Origin: Saprospiraceae bacterium
Lineage (GTDB): Bacteria > Bacteroidota > Bacteroidia > Chitinophagales > Saprospiraceae
NCBI GenBank assembly: GCA_016715965.1
Contig: JADJXG010000001.1
Location: forward strand, 3,353,501-3,417,500
DNA length: 64,000 nt
Reading direction: 5' to 3'
Shown: positions 9,201 to 18,100 of the stretch, one piece after another
Layout: each line of letters starts with the position of its first letter
Numbering within the stretch: position 1 is the first letter of the stretch
Notes under the pieces: generated by a model
Told to the model about the DNA's origin: nothing
Databases searched by the model: none
The model's input: the letters and a program-made list of their open reading frames with translations, nothing else
Translations under genes and position numbers: made by a program

Positions 9201-9877
9201 ATCGTTTTCCCAAGATTGGGTTTAATAAAAAAATAAGCCAGCGAATCTCCTTCGGGATCTGTTGCCGAATGATCAAACAGGAATGGTTCATTGACACAAG
9301 TATAAATTGGAGGAAATGCTCCAAACTGAGGAGAAGAAATGTTCCATTCGGTCCGTGAGCCAGGAATTCTAACAACATAAGTTGTCCCAGTCTCCAACGG
9401 ATTTACAATATTTGAAAGCGTCTCGTTACGGCAACATCTTTGGTACACCAATATAAAATCCTTTTCCCTTTCAGGTAAAAATATTCTCCGTTGATAAACT
9501 GCCTCATGCACACAAACACCTTTTGATCCAGGAATACAAATTTCAGTTGGAATATCACGGATGGTGTCATCGCCGTTAAATTCAATTTGAAAAACTCCAT
9601 CCAAACCTACGTCGTAGGCTTTCTGATTATCGCTGTAAAATACACCAATCACCGCTCTGGGATCGAAGGGTTCTATTCCTTTTTCGCAATCTCTTCGAAT
9701 CACCAAACGAATGTCGTAATAACCATTTCCCACTGCTCTATAGGTCAATTGACCTCCAACAATATGGGTGGCATCTGCGTAAGGTAGCAATATACACATC
9801 GCAAATAAAAAAGACAATCCAACCCTCTTTATCATCGGAGAAGCTATATAGTAAAGTGCTTTCATTTTCATAACCAT
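6254..9877 (-). CDS. Giant secreted PKD-domain protein with T9SS type B (CHU_C) C-terminal signal
   Basis: A 1207-residue surface protein. A signal peptide (about residues 1-36, ending near YADA) is followed by THIVGGQLTYRAVG, the usual start of these gliding-type proteins. PKD-like folds occur near residues 320-395 (NKSVDAMSYDWYFDF) and 725-790 (KIKWDFGDGVGM), with further Ig-like segments rich in Asp, Ser and Thr between and after. The C-terminal block of about 85 residues, VFLPNAFSPNNDGKNDFF ... YSRWGEKVF ... GWDGTFKG, is the gliding-motility-associated (type B) T9SS sorting domain. It is the last of three genes with porP/sprF and the PorE-like gene. Probable role: a large adhesin or structural surface protein; the ligand is unknown. 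Confidence 0.9.
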   Translation of the reverse strand: MVMKMKALYYIASPMIKRVGLSFLFAMCILLPYADATHIVGGQLTYRAVGNGYYDIRLVIRRDCEKGIEPFDPRAVIGVFYSDNQKAYDVGLDGVFQIEFNGDDTIRDIPTEICIPGSKGVCVHEAVYQRRIFLPEREKDFILVYQRCCRNETLSNIVNPLETGTTYVVRIPGSRTEWNISSPQFGAFPPIYTCVNEPFLFDHSATDPEGDSLAYFFIKPNLGKTILNPADRPDPPPYDSVVFNANYSVLDFTNAGVGNSPLKIDPLTGIITGTPIFVGQFLIGVAVHKYRNGKLVRIVTRDFQLNVVMCGQQPTADFSVESELCDGLDQRFTNKSVDAMSYDWYFDFQNNRNLRSSAKDPSFTFPAAGTYEVVLVAINGSCTDTIRKLLTVIDPGLKPDFRMELDCDPDLTIRVFDQSMSNFTIVDYRWLLVAGTDSLIGTEKNVIFNPNLDGRMTIHLTITDSNGCTARISKDTVFFRIRTDLIGDSIEICIGQSIRIVRNPDTSYQYTWTPTKWLDLTNPHNPVARPDSSITYFVSISDGICDKIDSIYIRVKDTISFKVTGDTTTCDGKISLMAMSDSTDIFLWSSFPDFRDTIGTGAMFMININGDRTIYVKAGRNEDCPSRKSIRLLDHSVKLQFGKEHTICVGDTLKIKLNSLDPTDSLKVNWIPDSLIVEGQGTGEICVLVSSAGKFVLKFSATNQHACQYEDSIIIQAVDPPVVDFELMSECGSLKVKVSTRSKGKIKWDFGDGVGMSTDPMVEYTYQKNGRYKICLTIDSVCSRTLCKEVAVFFIKPLSSPITICHGQCTYLNPNGDSTLIYMWSPGELLEDSMHYNPYVCCDLATRFTVKIQHPDFLDCPYFDTVDVMLFPRKWDSIVFPKDTFLCEPDSLMLSVIDTIDYIDSVYWCDSRGSRIGSGKKITVKIDSTDYFIIKLIDKYGCSYIDSVYVTLYDFKGMIIGPNQMCSFDTIMLQLDTILPDGHIYHWTPSDGIIGPDDGPKITVSPNSDITYTLTIDNGKGCVWELSHSIEVSQVGRQIFANADPAMIVPGYKTQLTTVEDSRYTYNWDPKDGSLTATDIFNPMAMPMVTTTYTVTVTDELGCVSTASVTVMVKSCEEAVFLPNAFSPNNDGKNDFFYPRSDFLTKVKLEIYSRWGEKVFETDKAEPGWDGTFKGDQLPPDVYGYFLRFYCFEDKEFTRKGNVNLIK

Positions 9878-9890
9878 TTCAATTTTAAGA

Positions 9891-12320
9891 CTACTCGTCT
9901 ATATCAACTATTTCCACTCTGCGTTCCTTGCTTGCTTTTATCCCGTATATTGACTTTGGATCTTTTGAATTGTCGCTGATCCCAGTGGGTGCTTTGTCTT
10001 CGCCAAATGGCTTTTCTGAAATGACCAATTTTCCATTGTCCAAATACTTTTTGAAAATTCCATTCTTATAGCGGTAAAATTCATTTTTAACACTTTCAAT
10101 TCTTCTTTGGCTAAGGTGATAATTGTAATGATTGGATGCAAGTGGGCTGGCGTAACCTTTAAAATAGATCACATATTTTTTACCCTCCGCCAATTCTTTT
10201 TCCAAAATTTTAATGAATGCGTCCAACTTTTCTTTACCACCTTTCACGCTGTCTTCAAAAAAACCATTCATGTCCTTTTGGGCATCTTCCCTATCTATAC
10301 CTGATGAAATTCCAGAATACCTTTCAGCAAAATACGATTTCCTTAGATAATATCGATGATAGGTTGTGTAATAACCCAATTTGGTAATTGTATCCATTGT
10401 TCTTGGGTTGGGATGATCGTTGTCAAAATACAAAGCCAGAGGAAGGAAGCTGTAAAGAATTCTGTCCAGGAAAAGTTTTTGGGTTAATTTTCCACGGTCC
10501 AAACAATCAACGGTAAATTCTAAGCTTGCAGGAGCGTAGCCTTCTTTCTCTGCAAGGATTTTATATTTGTGACAAGGCTCGAGCTTAAACTGACTGAGAT
10601 TGGTATTCGGGTTTAGGATTGTAATGGGAGCAATGGTGGTATCGCTTAAGTCAATCAAGCTTACCTTTGTACCATTAAGATCCAACTGTGATTGTTTGTC
10701 AAAGGTCAAAACGTCCAAACTCACGTTTGCAGGCGTGAGATAAATTCTTTTTACAATTTCCTCAAATTCACCTGGTTTACCAGACATAAATTGTACATTT
10801 TCGGTATTGTACCCAGTTTTACTTGCTTCTATTCTGTATTCTTTGTCACATAATATATCAAACTCATATAAATTGGAATTCTCTTTTGTTATAACAATAG
10901 GCTCTGATTCAGGATTTTTTAAATCATACAATTTAAGAGTGGCCCCATTGAGATCCTGTTTGGTTAATGCATCATACACCCAAGCCCTTAGTTTTACATC
11001 ACAAGGCGGCATGAAGACTTTGTACAAATCGAGACAGCATGCTTGGGTCAAGTCATCCAGAAAAATAGAGCCTGTGCGATTGGAAGAGAGATAAGCAATT
11101 TTTGGATCCTGATCACGAACAAAATAAAGATCATCCAGACAAGAGTTGAAAGGAGTCCCCATATTATTAGGCTTACCAAATTCCAAATTCCTTCCTACAA
11201 CTGAAGAATAAATATCAAATCCTCCCATTCCGAGATAACCTTTTGAACTAAAATAAAAGGTTTGGTTTGCATGATGATAATATGGTGTCATTTCATCTTG
11301 CGGTGTATTGAGTGCAGACAAATTAACAGGTTCTGAAAATTTCAAATCCTTGTCGATCGTCAAATACCAGATATCATATCCGCCTTTCCCGCCGGGGCGA
11401 TCTGACACAAAATACAATCTGTCCAACCCAGTCATTTGATCCTTCACCCAGTTGGGTTGAGTAGTACTGCTATTGGGGAAGTTTACTTGTTCCGGAAGTT
11501 TTTCAGATTTTATCCAACTGCCATCATCTTCGACCATCGCCATATACAAATCACAGCGCTTGTCGTGATCATTCAGATCTTCGCACACTGTAAAAATAAT
11601 TCTATTGGATGTTGGATTAAAACAAATATGGGCAACATTTAAACCAGGAAACTGCTCATTGAAATCTTTTAAAACGCTAACAGTACTGTCTTTGTCCATT
11701 GACAATACACCACTGATGGTTCGTCTTGGAATAAACTTGTTGCTCTTATTATCAAAACGGTTGGAAGAGTAGATCAACTTGCCATTTTTTGGTGCAGGTG
11801 CAAATTCAGAATTATCAGAATTTATATTTGGTCCCAGGTTCTCAACAGTTACATTCTTTACTGGCTGATCGATTTGTTCCATTGCCCATTCACAAGCACT
11901 AATTTCCTTCTCTGCTAAAGCTTTCAAATAGGGCTCAGAATCTCCCGTTTCAGAAATAAATATTTTATAAGCTGAAATTGCTGAATTAAAATCACAACGA
12001 CTCTGCGCAATTTGGCCACGGTAAAATCCTGTTTTAGTATATTGATTTCCATTTTCATGTTTCCATAAAGAATCTAAATACAATCCAGCAAGTTGATAGG
12101 CGCCATGCAACCTTGCAGCTTCTGAAGCTTTAAATAAATATTCAACATTGTTAGGTTCAAACTCAAGTACTTGCTGATATTTTATCAATGCATCATAATA
12201 ATTCTTTGATGCAAAGGACTTATCACCGACTTCAAGAAGTGATTTTTTACTCGCAGTTTGACTCCATCCGGAATAGAGGGGTATAAATAATAAGAACAAA
12301 AAGAAAATATATTTTTGCAT
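9891..12320 (-). CDS. PorE-like OmpA family protein (TPR, beta-propeller, CRD, OmpA)
   Basis: An 809-residue periplasmic or outer-membrane-associated protein with a signal peptide (MQKYIFFLFLLFIPLYSGWS). Domains in order: TPR-like helices (about 20-150), PD40/WD40-like propeller blades with motifs such as LIYSSNRFDNKS, LYFVSDRPGGKGGYDIW and FYFSSKGYLGMGGFDIY (about 170-430), two carboxypeptidase-regulatory-like segments (about 440-625), and a C-terminal OmpA peptidoglycan-binding domain (YFKGYASPLASNHYN, LSQRRIESV, ERRVEI). This is the layout of PorE of the type IX secretion system, which ties the machinery to peptidoglycan. Genomes of this group often carry several paralogues, so the exact role is uncertain. 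The ATG at 12320 opens the signal peptide; a longer frame from 12356 would overlap porP. Confidence 0.85.
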   Translation of the reverse strand: MQKYIFFLFLLFIPLYSGWSQTASKKSLLEVGDKSFASKNYYDALIKYQQVLEFEPNNVEYLFKASEAARLHGAYQLAGLYLDSLWKHENGNQYTKTGFYRGQIAQSRCDFNSAISAYKIFISETGDSEPYLKALAEKEISACEWAMEQIDQPVKNVTVENLGPNINSDNSEFAPAPKNGKLIYSSNRFDNKSNKFIPRRTISGVLSMDKDSTVSVLKDFNEQFPGLNVAHICFNPTSNRIIFTVCEDLNDHDKRCDLYMAMVEDDGSWIKSEKLPEQVNFPNSSTTQPNWVKDQMTGLDRLYFVSDRPGGKGGYDIWYLTIDKDLKFSEPVNLSALNTPQDEMTPYYHHANQTFYFSSKGYLGMGGFDIYSSVVGRNLEFGKPNNMGTPFNSCLDDLYFVRDQDPKIAYLSSNRTGSIFLDDLTQACCLDLYKVFMPPCDVKLRAWVYDALTKQDLNGATLKLYDLKNPESEPIVITKENSNLYEFDILCDKEYRIEASKTGYNTENVQFMSGKPGEFEEIVKRIYLTPANVSLDVLTFDKQSQLDLNGTKVSLIDLSDTTIAPITILNPNTNLSQFKLEPCHKYKILAEKEGYAPASLEFTVDCLDRGKLTQKLFLDRILYSFLPLALYFDNDHPNPRTMDTITKLGYYTTYHRYYLRKSYFAERYSGISSGIDREDAQKDMNGFFEDSVKGGKEKLDAFIKILEKELAEGKKYVIYFKGYASPLASNHYNYHLSQRRIESVKNEFYRYKNGIFKKYLDNGKLVISEKPFGEDKAPTGISDNSKDPKSIYGIKASKERRVEIVDIDE

Positions 12321-12340
12321 GGTTTTGTCAGGATGAATGG

Positions 12341-13378
12341 TTAGAAAATTGGGCATGCTTTTAATTGAGAGAGCGGCCTGGCCTTAACAAAAATATATTG
12401 AACTGAAAATTCAGGACCTCCTCTGCGTCGGGTGGCCACCTTAAATGGTGATGTATTTACATCATAACTAAATCCCACATACCAGTTATTAATTTCAGCG
12501 GCAATTTTTGCAGCAATTGCATCACCAATTCTGGTTGCAGCTCCAAGCAACAAGGCAAAAGATGATCCTCTTTGGGTGCGTAAATAAAACTTTCCATAAC
12601 CTCCTAAAACAGTTTCCTGGTGTGGCCCCTGATTTTGATAAAGTCCGTGCAACAATAAATCAACTCGCTGTGCGAGTTGGATGGAAGGCAATAATGATAC
12701 ACTCATTCGTATGGGCAAATTTGCATTGGCCGTTTGATCAAAAAACTTTTGTTCGGGTGTATTTAGATGAAAAAGCCCAAGTCCAAGATCAAACTTTGTT
12801 CGATTGGATCTTTGCCATCGATAATTGACACCAGCTGATAAATCCAAAAAAGCCCTGGAGGTATTGTTAAAATTTTCACCGGAACTTAACCCAGGATCAT
12901 GACCTACACCAGGAACCCATTGCTCATTCCATGTTAATTTGTCTTGTTCAAATCTACGATGCGCAGCTCCAACCAAAGCCCCAACTGAAACAATATGGTT
13001 CGTCGAGATGGGATAGGCATAGGATACACTTAATCCCAAATGTCCCAAACTCAATCTGGAGTCACCAGCCCGATCATAATTGATCATGAATCCGGCACTC
13101 CAAATACCTTTGCTGGTCCATTTCTTGGGATAAAATCGCATGTCTGCCATCCCGGAAAAAGTGAGGTATTCTACCAACTCATCAACGAACCATTGATTCC
13201 TATAATTGGCAGAAGCCCTTAAATCTCCATTAAACATGCCTGTCAATGCCGGATTAAGTTGGATGGGAGCAGTATAAAATTGAGAATGATGGAGGTCTTG
13301 TCCCAGAATCGGGTTAAAATAGCTCATTAACAGGGCAATGGATAAGGATGCAATGAGATGGTTTAGATTCGTCTTCAC
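12341..13378 (-). CDS. PorP/SprF family type IX secretion membrane protein
   Basis: A 345-residue outer-membrane beta-barrel protein of the PorP/SprF family. It has a signal peptide ending at ...YFNPILGQ, then the characteristic DLHHSQFYTAPIQLNPALTGMF and YRNQW blocks and repeated amphipathic strands to the C-terminus. PorP/SprF proteins pair with large type B T9SS cargo, which fits the CHU_C-type protein two genes downstream. The start is GTG at 13378, the codon that keeps a full signal peptide; the next Met lies inside the hydrophobic core. It leads the porP - PorE-like - PKD gene set. A 374-base upstream region carries promoter-like elements. Confidence 0.9.
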   Translation of the reverse strand: MKTNLNHLIASLSIALLMSYFNPILGQDLHHSQFYTAPIQLNPALTGMFNGDLRASANYRNQWFVDELVEYLTFSGMADMRFYPKKWTSKGIWSAGFMINYDRAGDSRLSLGHLGLSVSYAYPISTNHIVSVGALVGAAHRRFEQDKLTWNEQWVPGVGHDPGLSSGENFNNTSRAFLDLSAGVNYRWQRSNRTKFDLGLGLFHLNTPEQKFFDQTANANLPIRMSVSLLPSIQLAQRVDLLLHGLYQNQGPHQETVLGGYGKFYLRTQRGSSFALLLGAATRIGDAIAAKIAAEINNWYVGFSYDVNTSPFKVATRRRGGPEFSVQYIFVKARPLSQLKACPIF

Positions 13379-13752
13379 AGTAACATATTTAATCTTGATG
13401 TAATATATTTTAATCTAATAATCCAGCGCTTCCAAAGTTATTAGATAAAATTCTGCCTATAATATCAAGGCATAGGCAATCGAAATTCTACAAATTCAGA
13501 TTCCAAATGTCTGAATATCATGAAAATGGTCTTGCAAATATAAAAATCTCAATAGAATTATAAATATATAATATTAAAAAATTCTATATCAAATGAAATA
13601 TTAAAAAAATTAAAATCCTTGATTCAGATGAACTACAAATTCCAGAAGAGTACCAGACAATCAAATCCTAGGTTAGCCTGTTATTCGGGCAATAAAAGCC
13701 AAACTATATTTGATTGGCGCAATAATTAGAAGCGTAGAAACAGAAAAATGAA
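13379..13752. promoter_or_regulatory. 374-base AT-rich region upstream of porP with -7-like elements and a dyad
   Basis: No gene is seen. On the minus strand there are two TAnnTTTG matches, TAACTTTG (13433-13440, about 55 bases before porP) and TATATTTG (13535-13542), neither with a well-spaced TTG. Just upstream of the second lies an 8-base inverted repeat, ATAGAATT (13552-13559) and AATTCTAT (13580-13587), with a 20-base spacer, which could be an operator. A weak stem GCCAA/TTGGC (13698-13718) lies after the stop of the next gene and might act as a terminator. Confidence 0.35.
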
Positions 13753-14880
13753 TTACATTTTGTAAAAAGGAAAATACATGGCTTGACCCAAGGAAGTGGA
13801 ATGAACAACCAATAAAAATTGTCCTTTCCCCTGAAAATCAAGTTGAAGCCTTGTTTCTAAATTTGCTTGCAAGGTCATTTTTCTATTAAAAACCCTTTGC
13901 CCCAAAGGATTTAATACTTCAATCCAGTATTCGCTAACGGGTAAATCATAACTTTTTAACGTAAGCTCCTCCTGGACAAGATTGGATTTTAGTTCAAGCC
14001 ATCTGGATTTGCCAGCATTTTGGGTGGATACCTGAGATTGATCTGGTTTGAATAATACTGAGTTGATATTTCCTGCGGTATCCGAAGAAACAGAAGCAAT
14101 AAATCCTTTGGAATCATTGGAATAAAAAACATAATCGATGGAAGTATTGCTCAAAGAGATCCCTCCCAATACGGGTCCTGCTAAAACTGTAACATCTATC
14201 CAGCCTAAGAAACCTAGTTTGGCTTCAATAGTACCTGAGTTTACTGTTGTTCGTTTTTCCCTTAAAACATCCCAGGTTTTTACTGGCAGCTTGATTTGTC
14301 CCCAAGAATCAAACACTTTTGAAACATCTGCTTTATTTTTGATTCGGATAGAATCTGGTCTAATTCCTCCGGGAAATTGAGATAGAATCGTATCGGGTAA
14401 AAAATTGGCAGGGATGGTAAATGAAGTTTCGGTTTTGTGATTCAGGCCATCCTGATATTCTGATGGAGTGGTAAAAACAAGAACGGGTGAAGGATAAATA
14501 TTGGGGAAATTTCCAAAGGGGCCACCCATCGGTTGAGCATTGCCAAACCCCAACTCTTCCATCCTATTCGCAGAAACCCTATAAAATCTTTCAACTCCCT
14601 GGGTACGAAATACCAAATTTGCATTAGGGAATAAGGAGGAATTGCGGCTGGCACTTGGATCTACCCATAAATCAGTTCTGGTTCCCATCCTTTGTAATCC
14701 ACTTAAATCCCAAATTTTGTCGGGACCTTGTGCATCCACCGCTGTAAAATCATTAAAAACAGTATCCAAATGATAGATATAGCTATCTCCCAATGCTGGC
14801 AGAATACGATTGGTCAAAGTGATCTGAGCACTCAATTGCATTGAAATGCTGCAAAGGGCAAAAAGAAATAATCTGTTCAT
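13753..14880 (-). CDS. Secreted protein with T9SS type A-like C-terminal domain
   Basis: A 375-residue exported protein with a signal peptide (MNRLFLFALCSISMQLSAQ). The body (about residues 20-295) is rich in beta strands and I do not recognise its family. The last 80 residues resemble a type A T9SS sorting domain: strand YWIEVLNPLGQRVF, then a Leu-rich region and QGKGQFLLVVHS, like the usual 'ydlnGrlv ... l..G.Y.l.v' pattern. It would be carried across the outer membrane by T9SS. It lies 4 bases after the ABC transporter stop, so the two may be cotranscribed. Confidence 0.72.
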   Translation of the reverse strand: MNRLFLFALCSISMQLSAQITLTNRILPALGDSYIYHLDTVFNDFTAVDAQGPDKIWDLSGLQRMGTRTDLWVDPSASRNSSLFPNANLVFRTQGVERFYRVSANRMEELGFGNAQPMGGPFGNFPNIYPSPVLVFTTPSEYQDGLNHKTETSFTIPANFLPDTILSQFPGGIRPDSIRIKNKADVSKVFDSWGQIKLPVKTWDVLREKRTTVNSGTIEAKLGFLGWIDVTVLAGPVLGGISLSNTSIDYVFYSNDSKGFIASVSSDTAGNINSVLFKPDQSQVSTQNAGKSRWLELKSNLVQEELTLKSYDLPVSEYWIEVLNPLGQRVFNRKMTLQANLETRLQLDFQGKGQFLLVVHSTSLGQAMYFPFYKM

Positions 14881-14884
14881 AAAT

Positions 14885-16702
14885 TTATTTTAATGATTGC
14901 AAGGATACAAAGGTATAATATTCTCCTTTTTTGTCCAACAAAGATTCATGTGTACCTTGTTCGATAATTTTACCATCCTTTAACACTATAATTTTATTGG
15001 CTCTTTTAACAGTGGATAGTCGATGTGCGATCACAATTGCAGTGCGATCCACCAACAATTCATCCAATGCTTCTTGTATTTGTTTTTCCGATGCTGAATC
15101 CAAAGCAGAAGTTGCCTCATCAAGAATCAGAATTTCTGGGTTAAACAGCAATGCCCTTGCAATCGTCAGTCTTTGCTTTTGGCCTCCGCTCAATTTGACT
15201 CCTCTGTCACCAATGACAAAATCAAGTCCCTTCGATGGATCAAAAACAAATTCTTCTGAATTGGACAATTTGAGGGCTTTGTTAAGTTCTGCCTGGTTGG
15301 ATTCTCTTTGTCCAAAAACCACATTGTTCTCTATGGTGTCATTGAACAAAATCGGATCTTGAGTTACCATTCCCATCATAGACCTCAAATCCCTTATTTT
15401 TATTTTTCGGATGTCTATTCCATCCACTTTAATAGAGCCTGAACTCACTTCATGAAACCTAGCCAATAAATCCACCATTGTTGACTTTCCAGCTCCGCTG
15501 CTTCCAACAAGAGCCACCGTTTCACCTTTACCGATTTTTAAACTTAACTGATCTAAAACTGGATGCTCAGAGCCAGGATAAAAAAAACTGACATTGTCGA
15601 ATTCAATTTCTGAATCAAAACTTGTCTTGGCGATCGCATCATCTGCATCGCGTATTTTAATATCTAGATTCATGATTTCCTGAATTCTGCTCAGAGCGGC
15701 CATGCCTTTCTGCACATTAAAATACGATGCAGACAAGGCCTTGGATGGTTCTATAACACTAAAAAATGCGTACAAAAACGCCAAGAACACCGAAGATTGC
15801 ATGGCTCCGGAAAACACAAAAATTGAACCCACTCCCAATAAAATACAAACAATGACTATTCCCAAAAATTCTGAAGTGGGCGCGGCGAGATCTCTTCTCC
15901 TTTGGATTTGAATCAATAAGTTTCTATAGGTTTGTAATATTTTATCAAATCTCCCGGTGATATAACTTTCAGCCCCAAACAGCTTAATGATTCGCAATCC
16001 TCCCAGACTCTCTTCCTGCAATGAAATCAAATCCGAAAACTCTTCCTGTGCATTTAGTGATTTTTTTCGCAATGTCCTTGATATACCACCAACGACAAAA
16101 GCGGTAAGAACCAATAAAATCAATACAAAGATTGTCAACCACGCATTCGTGTATAACATAAATGCAAGGCTGCCCATTATAATCAATGGATCTTTGACCC
16201 AAGATTCAAAGGTAGATAACAAAGTCCATTCAATGTCATGTACATCAGCAGTCATTCTAGAAATCAGGTCTCCTTTTTTCTCATCAGAAAAATATGAAAC
16301 CGGTAATTCCACCATTTTTTTAAACAGATTGCTTCGGGTGTCTTTGACTATTGAAGCCCTGACGGGGGCCATGAAAAACATGGCCAAATACCGGAATAAA
16401 TTTTTGAAAAAGAATACAATTGCTATCAATCCGCAAACATAGAGAACACCCTCATGTCTTTCTTTTGTAGCCAACCAACTGAAAAACTTAAACTTCAAAT
16501 TTTGAATAAGCCCCTGGTCAGTTGAATGCGTTTGCGGAATTAGTTCTGCATTGTTTTGCGTAAACAACATTTCGAAAAGCGGAATAATGGCAGGGATTGA
16601 GGCCACTGTAAACAGCGCAGTCAATATATAACATATCAGATGCAGAATCACCTGTGTTTTGTAATGTTTTACCTGCCTAATATATATCAGGAAATCCTTC
16701 AA
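14885..16702 (-). CDS. MsbA-like ABC exporter (fused permease and ATPase)
   Basis: A 605-residue half-transporter. The N-terminal two thirds hold about six membrane helices (near residues 20, 85, 165, 190, 280, 305). The ATPase domain has Walker A GSSGAGKST near residue 400, the ABC signature LSGGQKQRL, Walker B ILILDEATSALD and the switch His in IAHRLSTV. Such proteins work as homodimers and flip lipids (for example lipid A core) or export hydrophobic compounds; the substrate cannot be read here. The start is TTG at 16702, directly before the conserved N-terminus. It is 34 bases downstream of accC. Confidence 0.9.
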   Translation of the reverse strand: MKDFLIYIRQVKHYKTQVILHLICYILTALFTVASIPAIIPLFEMLFTQNNAELIPQTHSTDQGLIQNLKFKFFSWLATKERHEGVLYVCGLIAIVFFFKNLFRYLAMFFMAPVRASIVKDTRSNLFKKMVELPVSYFSDEKKGDLISRMTADVHDIEWTLLSTFESWVKDPLIIMGSLAFMLYTNAWLTIFVLILLVLTAFVVGGISRTLRKKSLNAQEEFSDLISLQEESLGGLRIIKLFGAESYITGRFDKILQTYRNLLIQIQRRRDLAAPTSEFLGIVIVCILLGVGSIFVFSGAMQSSVFLAFLYAFFSVIEPSKALSASYFNVQKGMAALSRIQEIMNLDIKIRDADDAIAKTSFDSEIEFDNVSFFYPGSEHPVLDQLSLKIGKGETVALVGSSGAGKSTMVDLLARFHEVSSGSIKVDGIDIRKIKIRDLRSMMGMVTQDPILFNDTIENNVVFGQRESNQAELNKALKLSNSEEFVFDPSKGLDFVIGDRGVKLSGGQKQRLTIARALLFNPEILILDEATSALDSASEKQIQEALDELLVDRTAIVIAHRLSTVKRANKIIVLKDGKIIEQGTHESLLDKKGEYYTFVSLQSLK

Positions 16703-16736
16703 TCCAAATCAATTAATTGTCTGAAGGAACAATGGA

Positions 16737-18077
16737 TCAGGGTTCAAGTTTGAAAGTATTCAAAAATCCGGTATTAAAGTCGCCTCTGCGGAATGCCTCA
16801 TTCTTCATTAATTGTTTATGGAATGGCAAAGTTGTTTTAACTCCTTCAATAATAAACTCATCAATGGCTCTTTCCATTTTGGTGATGCATTCTTCCCTGG
16901 TTTGCGCCTTACAAATAAGCTTTGCAATCATGGAATCATAATGGGGAGAAACAGTATATCCAGAGTAGACATGGGTATCCACCCGAACACCATGTCCTTT
17001 TGAGGTATGCAAAGAAGTTATTTTCCCGGGGCTTGGTCGAAAATCATTGTAGGGATCTTCCGCATTGATTCTCACTTCAATGGCATGTAAATTGGGATAA
17101 TAGTTTTTACCGGAAATAGCAATCCCTGCGGCAACTTTTATCTGCTCTTTGATAAGATCATGGTCAATAACCTCTTCGGTTACTGGATGTTCAACTTGAA
17201 TTCTGGTATTCATTTCCATAAAATAGAAATTTCGGTATTTATCTACCAGAAATTCAACAGTACCTACACCTTCATAATTAATTGCTTTTCCTGCTAAAAT
17301 AGCTGCCTCTCCCATTCTGTCTCGCAATTCTGTAGTCATAAAAGGGGACGGGCTTTCCTCAACCAATTTCTGGTGCCTCCTTTGAATCGAGCAATCTCTC
17401 TCCGACAGGTGAACCACTTTTCCAAATTGATCTCCAACGATCTGAAATTCGATGTGTCGTGGTTCTTCAACATATTTTTCCATGTATACTCCATCATTGG
17501 AAAATGCAGCTTTGGCTTCAGCGCGGGCAGTATTCCAGGCATTTTCAAAATCTTCTTCCTTCGAGACAATTCTCATTCCTTTGCCCCCACCACCTGCTGT
17601 TGCTTTCAAGATTACTGGGTACCCGATTTCCTTCGCAATTTTTTTTCCTTGTTTTACATCTTTTAGAAGTCCGTCAGACCCTGGCACTACCGGGACTCCG
17701 CAACTTATCATCGTCTCCTTTGCAGTTATTTTATCACCCATTTTTCGAATCTGCTCCGGAGTAGGTCCAATAAATTTAATTCCATATTGGGTACAAATCT
17801 CAGCAAACTCAGCGTTCTCAGCCAAAAATCCATATCCCGGATGCACAGCATCTGCATTGGTGATTTCTACAGCTGCCATAATCTTGGGAATATTTAAATA
17901 GGACTGTGCAGATGCAGGTGGTCCTATACATACTGCTTCATCTGCAAATCGAACATGAAGACTTTCCCTGTCTGCAGTGGAATAAATGGCTACTGTCTTT
18001 ATGCCCATTTCTTTGCAAGTACGAATGATTCGCAAGGCAATTTCTCCACGATTGGCTATCAGGATTTTTTGAAACAT
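16737..18077 (-). CDS. accC: Acetyl-CoA carboxylase biotin carboxylase subunit
   Basis: AccC carboxylates biotin on BCCP using ATP and bicarbonate, the first half-reaction of fatty acid synthesis. From the ATG at 18077 the protein is 446 residues, the normal size, and starts MFQKILIANRGEIALRII. Seen: the glycine loop ATAGGGGKGMRIV of the ATP-grasp domain, HPGYGFLAENAEFAE, ERDCSIQRRHQKLVEE, and MNTRIQVEHPVTEEV with the catalytic Arg and Glu. The open frame continues 28 codons upstream, but those residues do not resemble the family. accB ends 23 bases upstream, giving the common Bacteroidota order efp-accB-accC. Confidence 0.95.
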   Translation of the reverse strand: MFQKILIANRGEIALRIIRTCKEMGIKTVAIYSTADRESLHVRFADEAVCIGPPASAQSYLNIPKIMAAVEITNADAVHPGYGFLAENAEFAEICTQYGIKFIGPTPEQIRKMGDKITAKETMISCGVPVVPGSDGLLKDVKQGKKIAKEIGYPVILKATAGGGGKGMRIVSKEEDFENAWNTARAEAKAAFSNDGVYMEKYVEEPRHIEFQIVGDQFGKVVHLSERDCSIQRRHQKLVEESPSPFMTTELRDRMGEAAILAGKAINYEGVGTVEFLVDKYRNFYFMEMNTRIQVEHPVTEEVIDHDLIKEQIKVAAGIAISGKNYYPNLHAIEVRINAEDPYNDFRPSPGKITSLHTSKGHGVRVDTHVYSGYTVSPHYDSMIAKLICKAQTREECITKMERAIDEFIIEGVKTTLPFHKQLMKNEAFRRGDFNTGFLNTFKLEP

Positions 18078-18100
18078 AAATAAGAGATGATGATAAAAAA

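Noticed and set aside
12508..12828. Long plus-strand frame inside porP, and similar antisense frames across the ribosomal block
   Set aside because: These are shadows of conserved genes on the other strand and show no family features.
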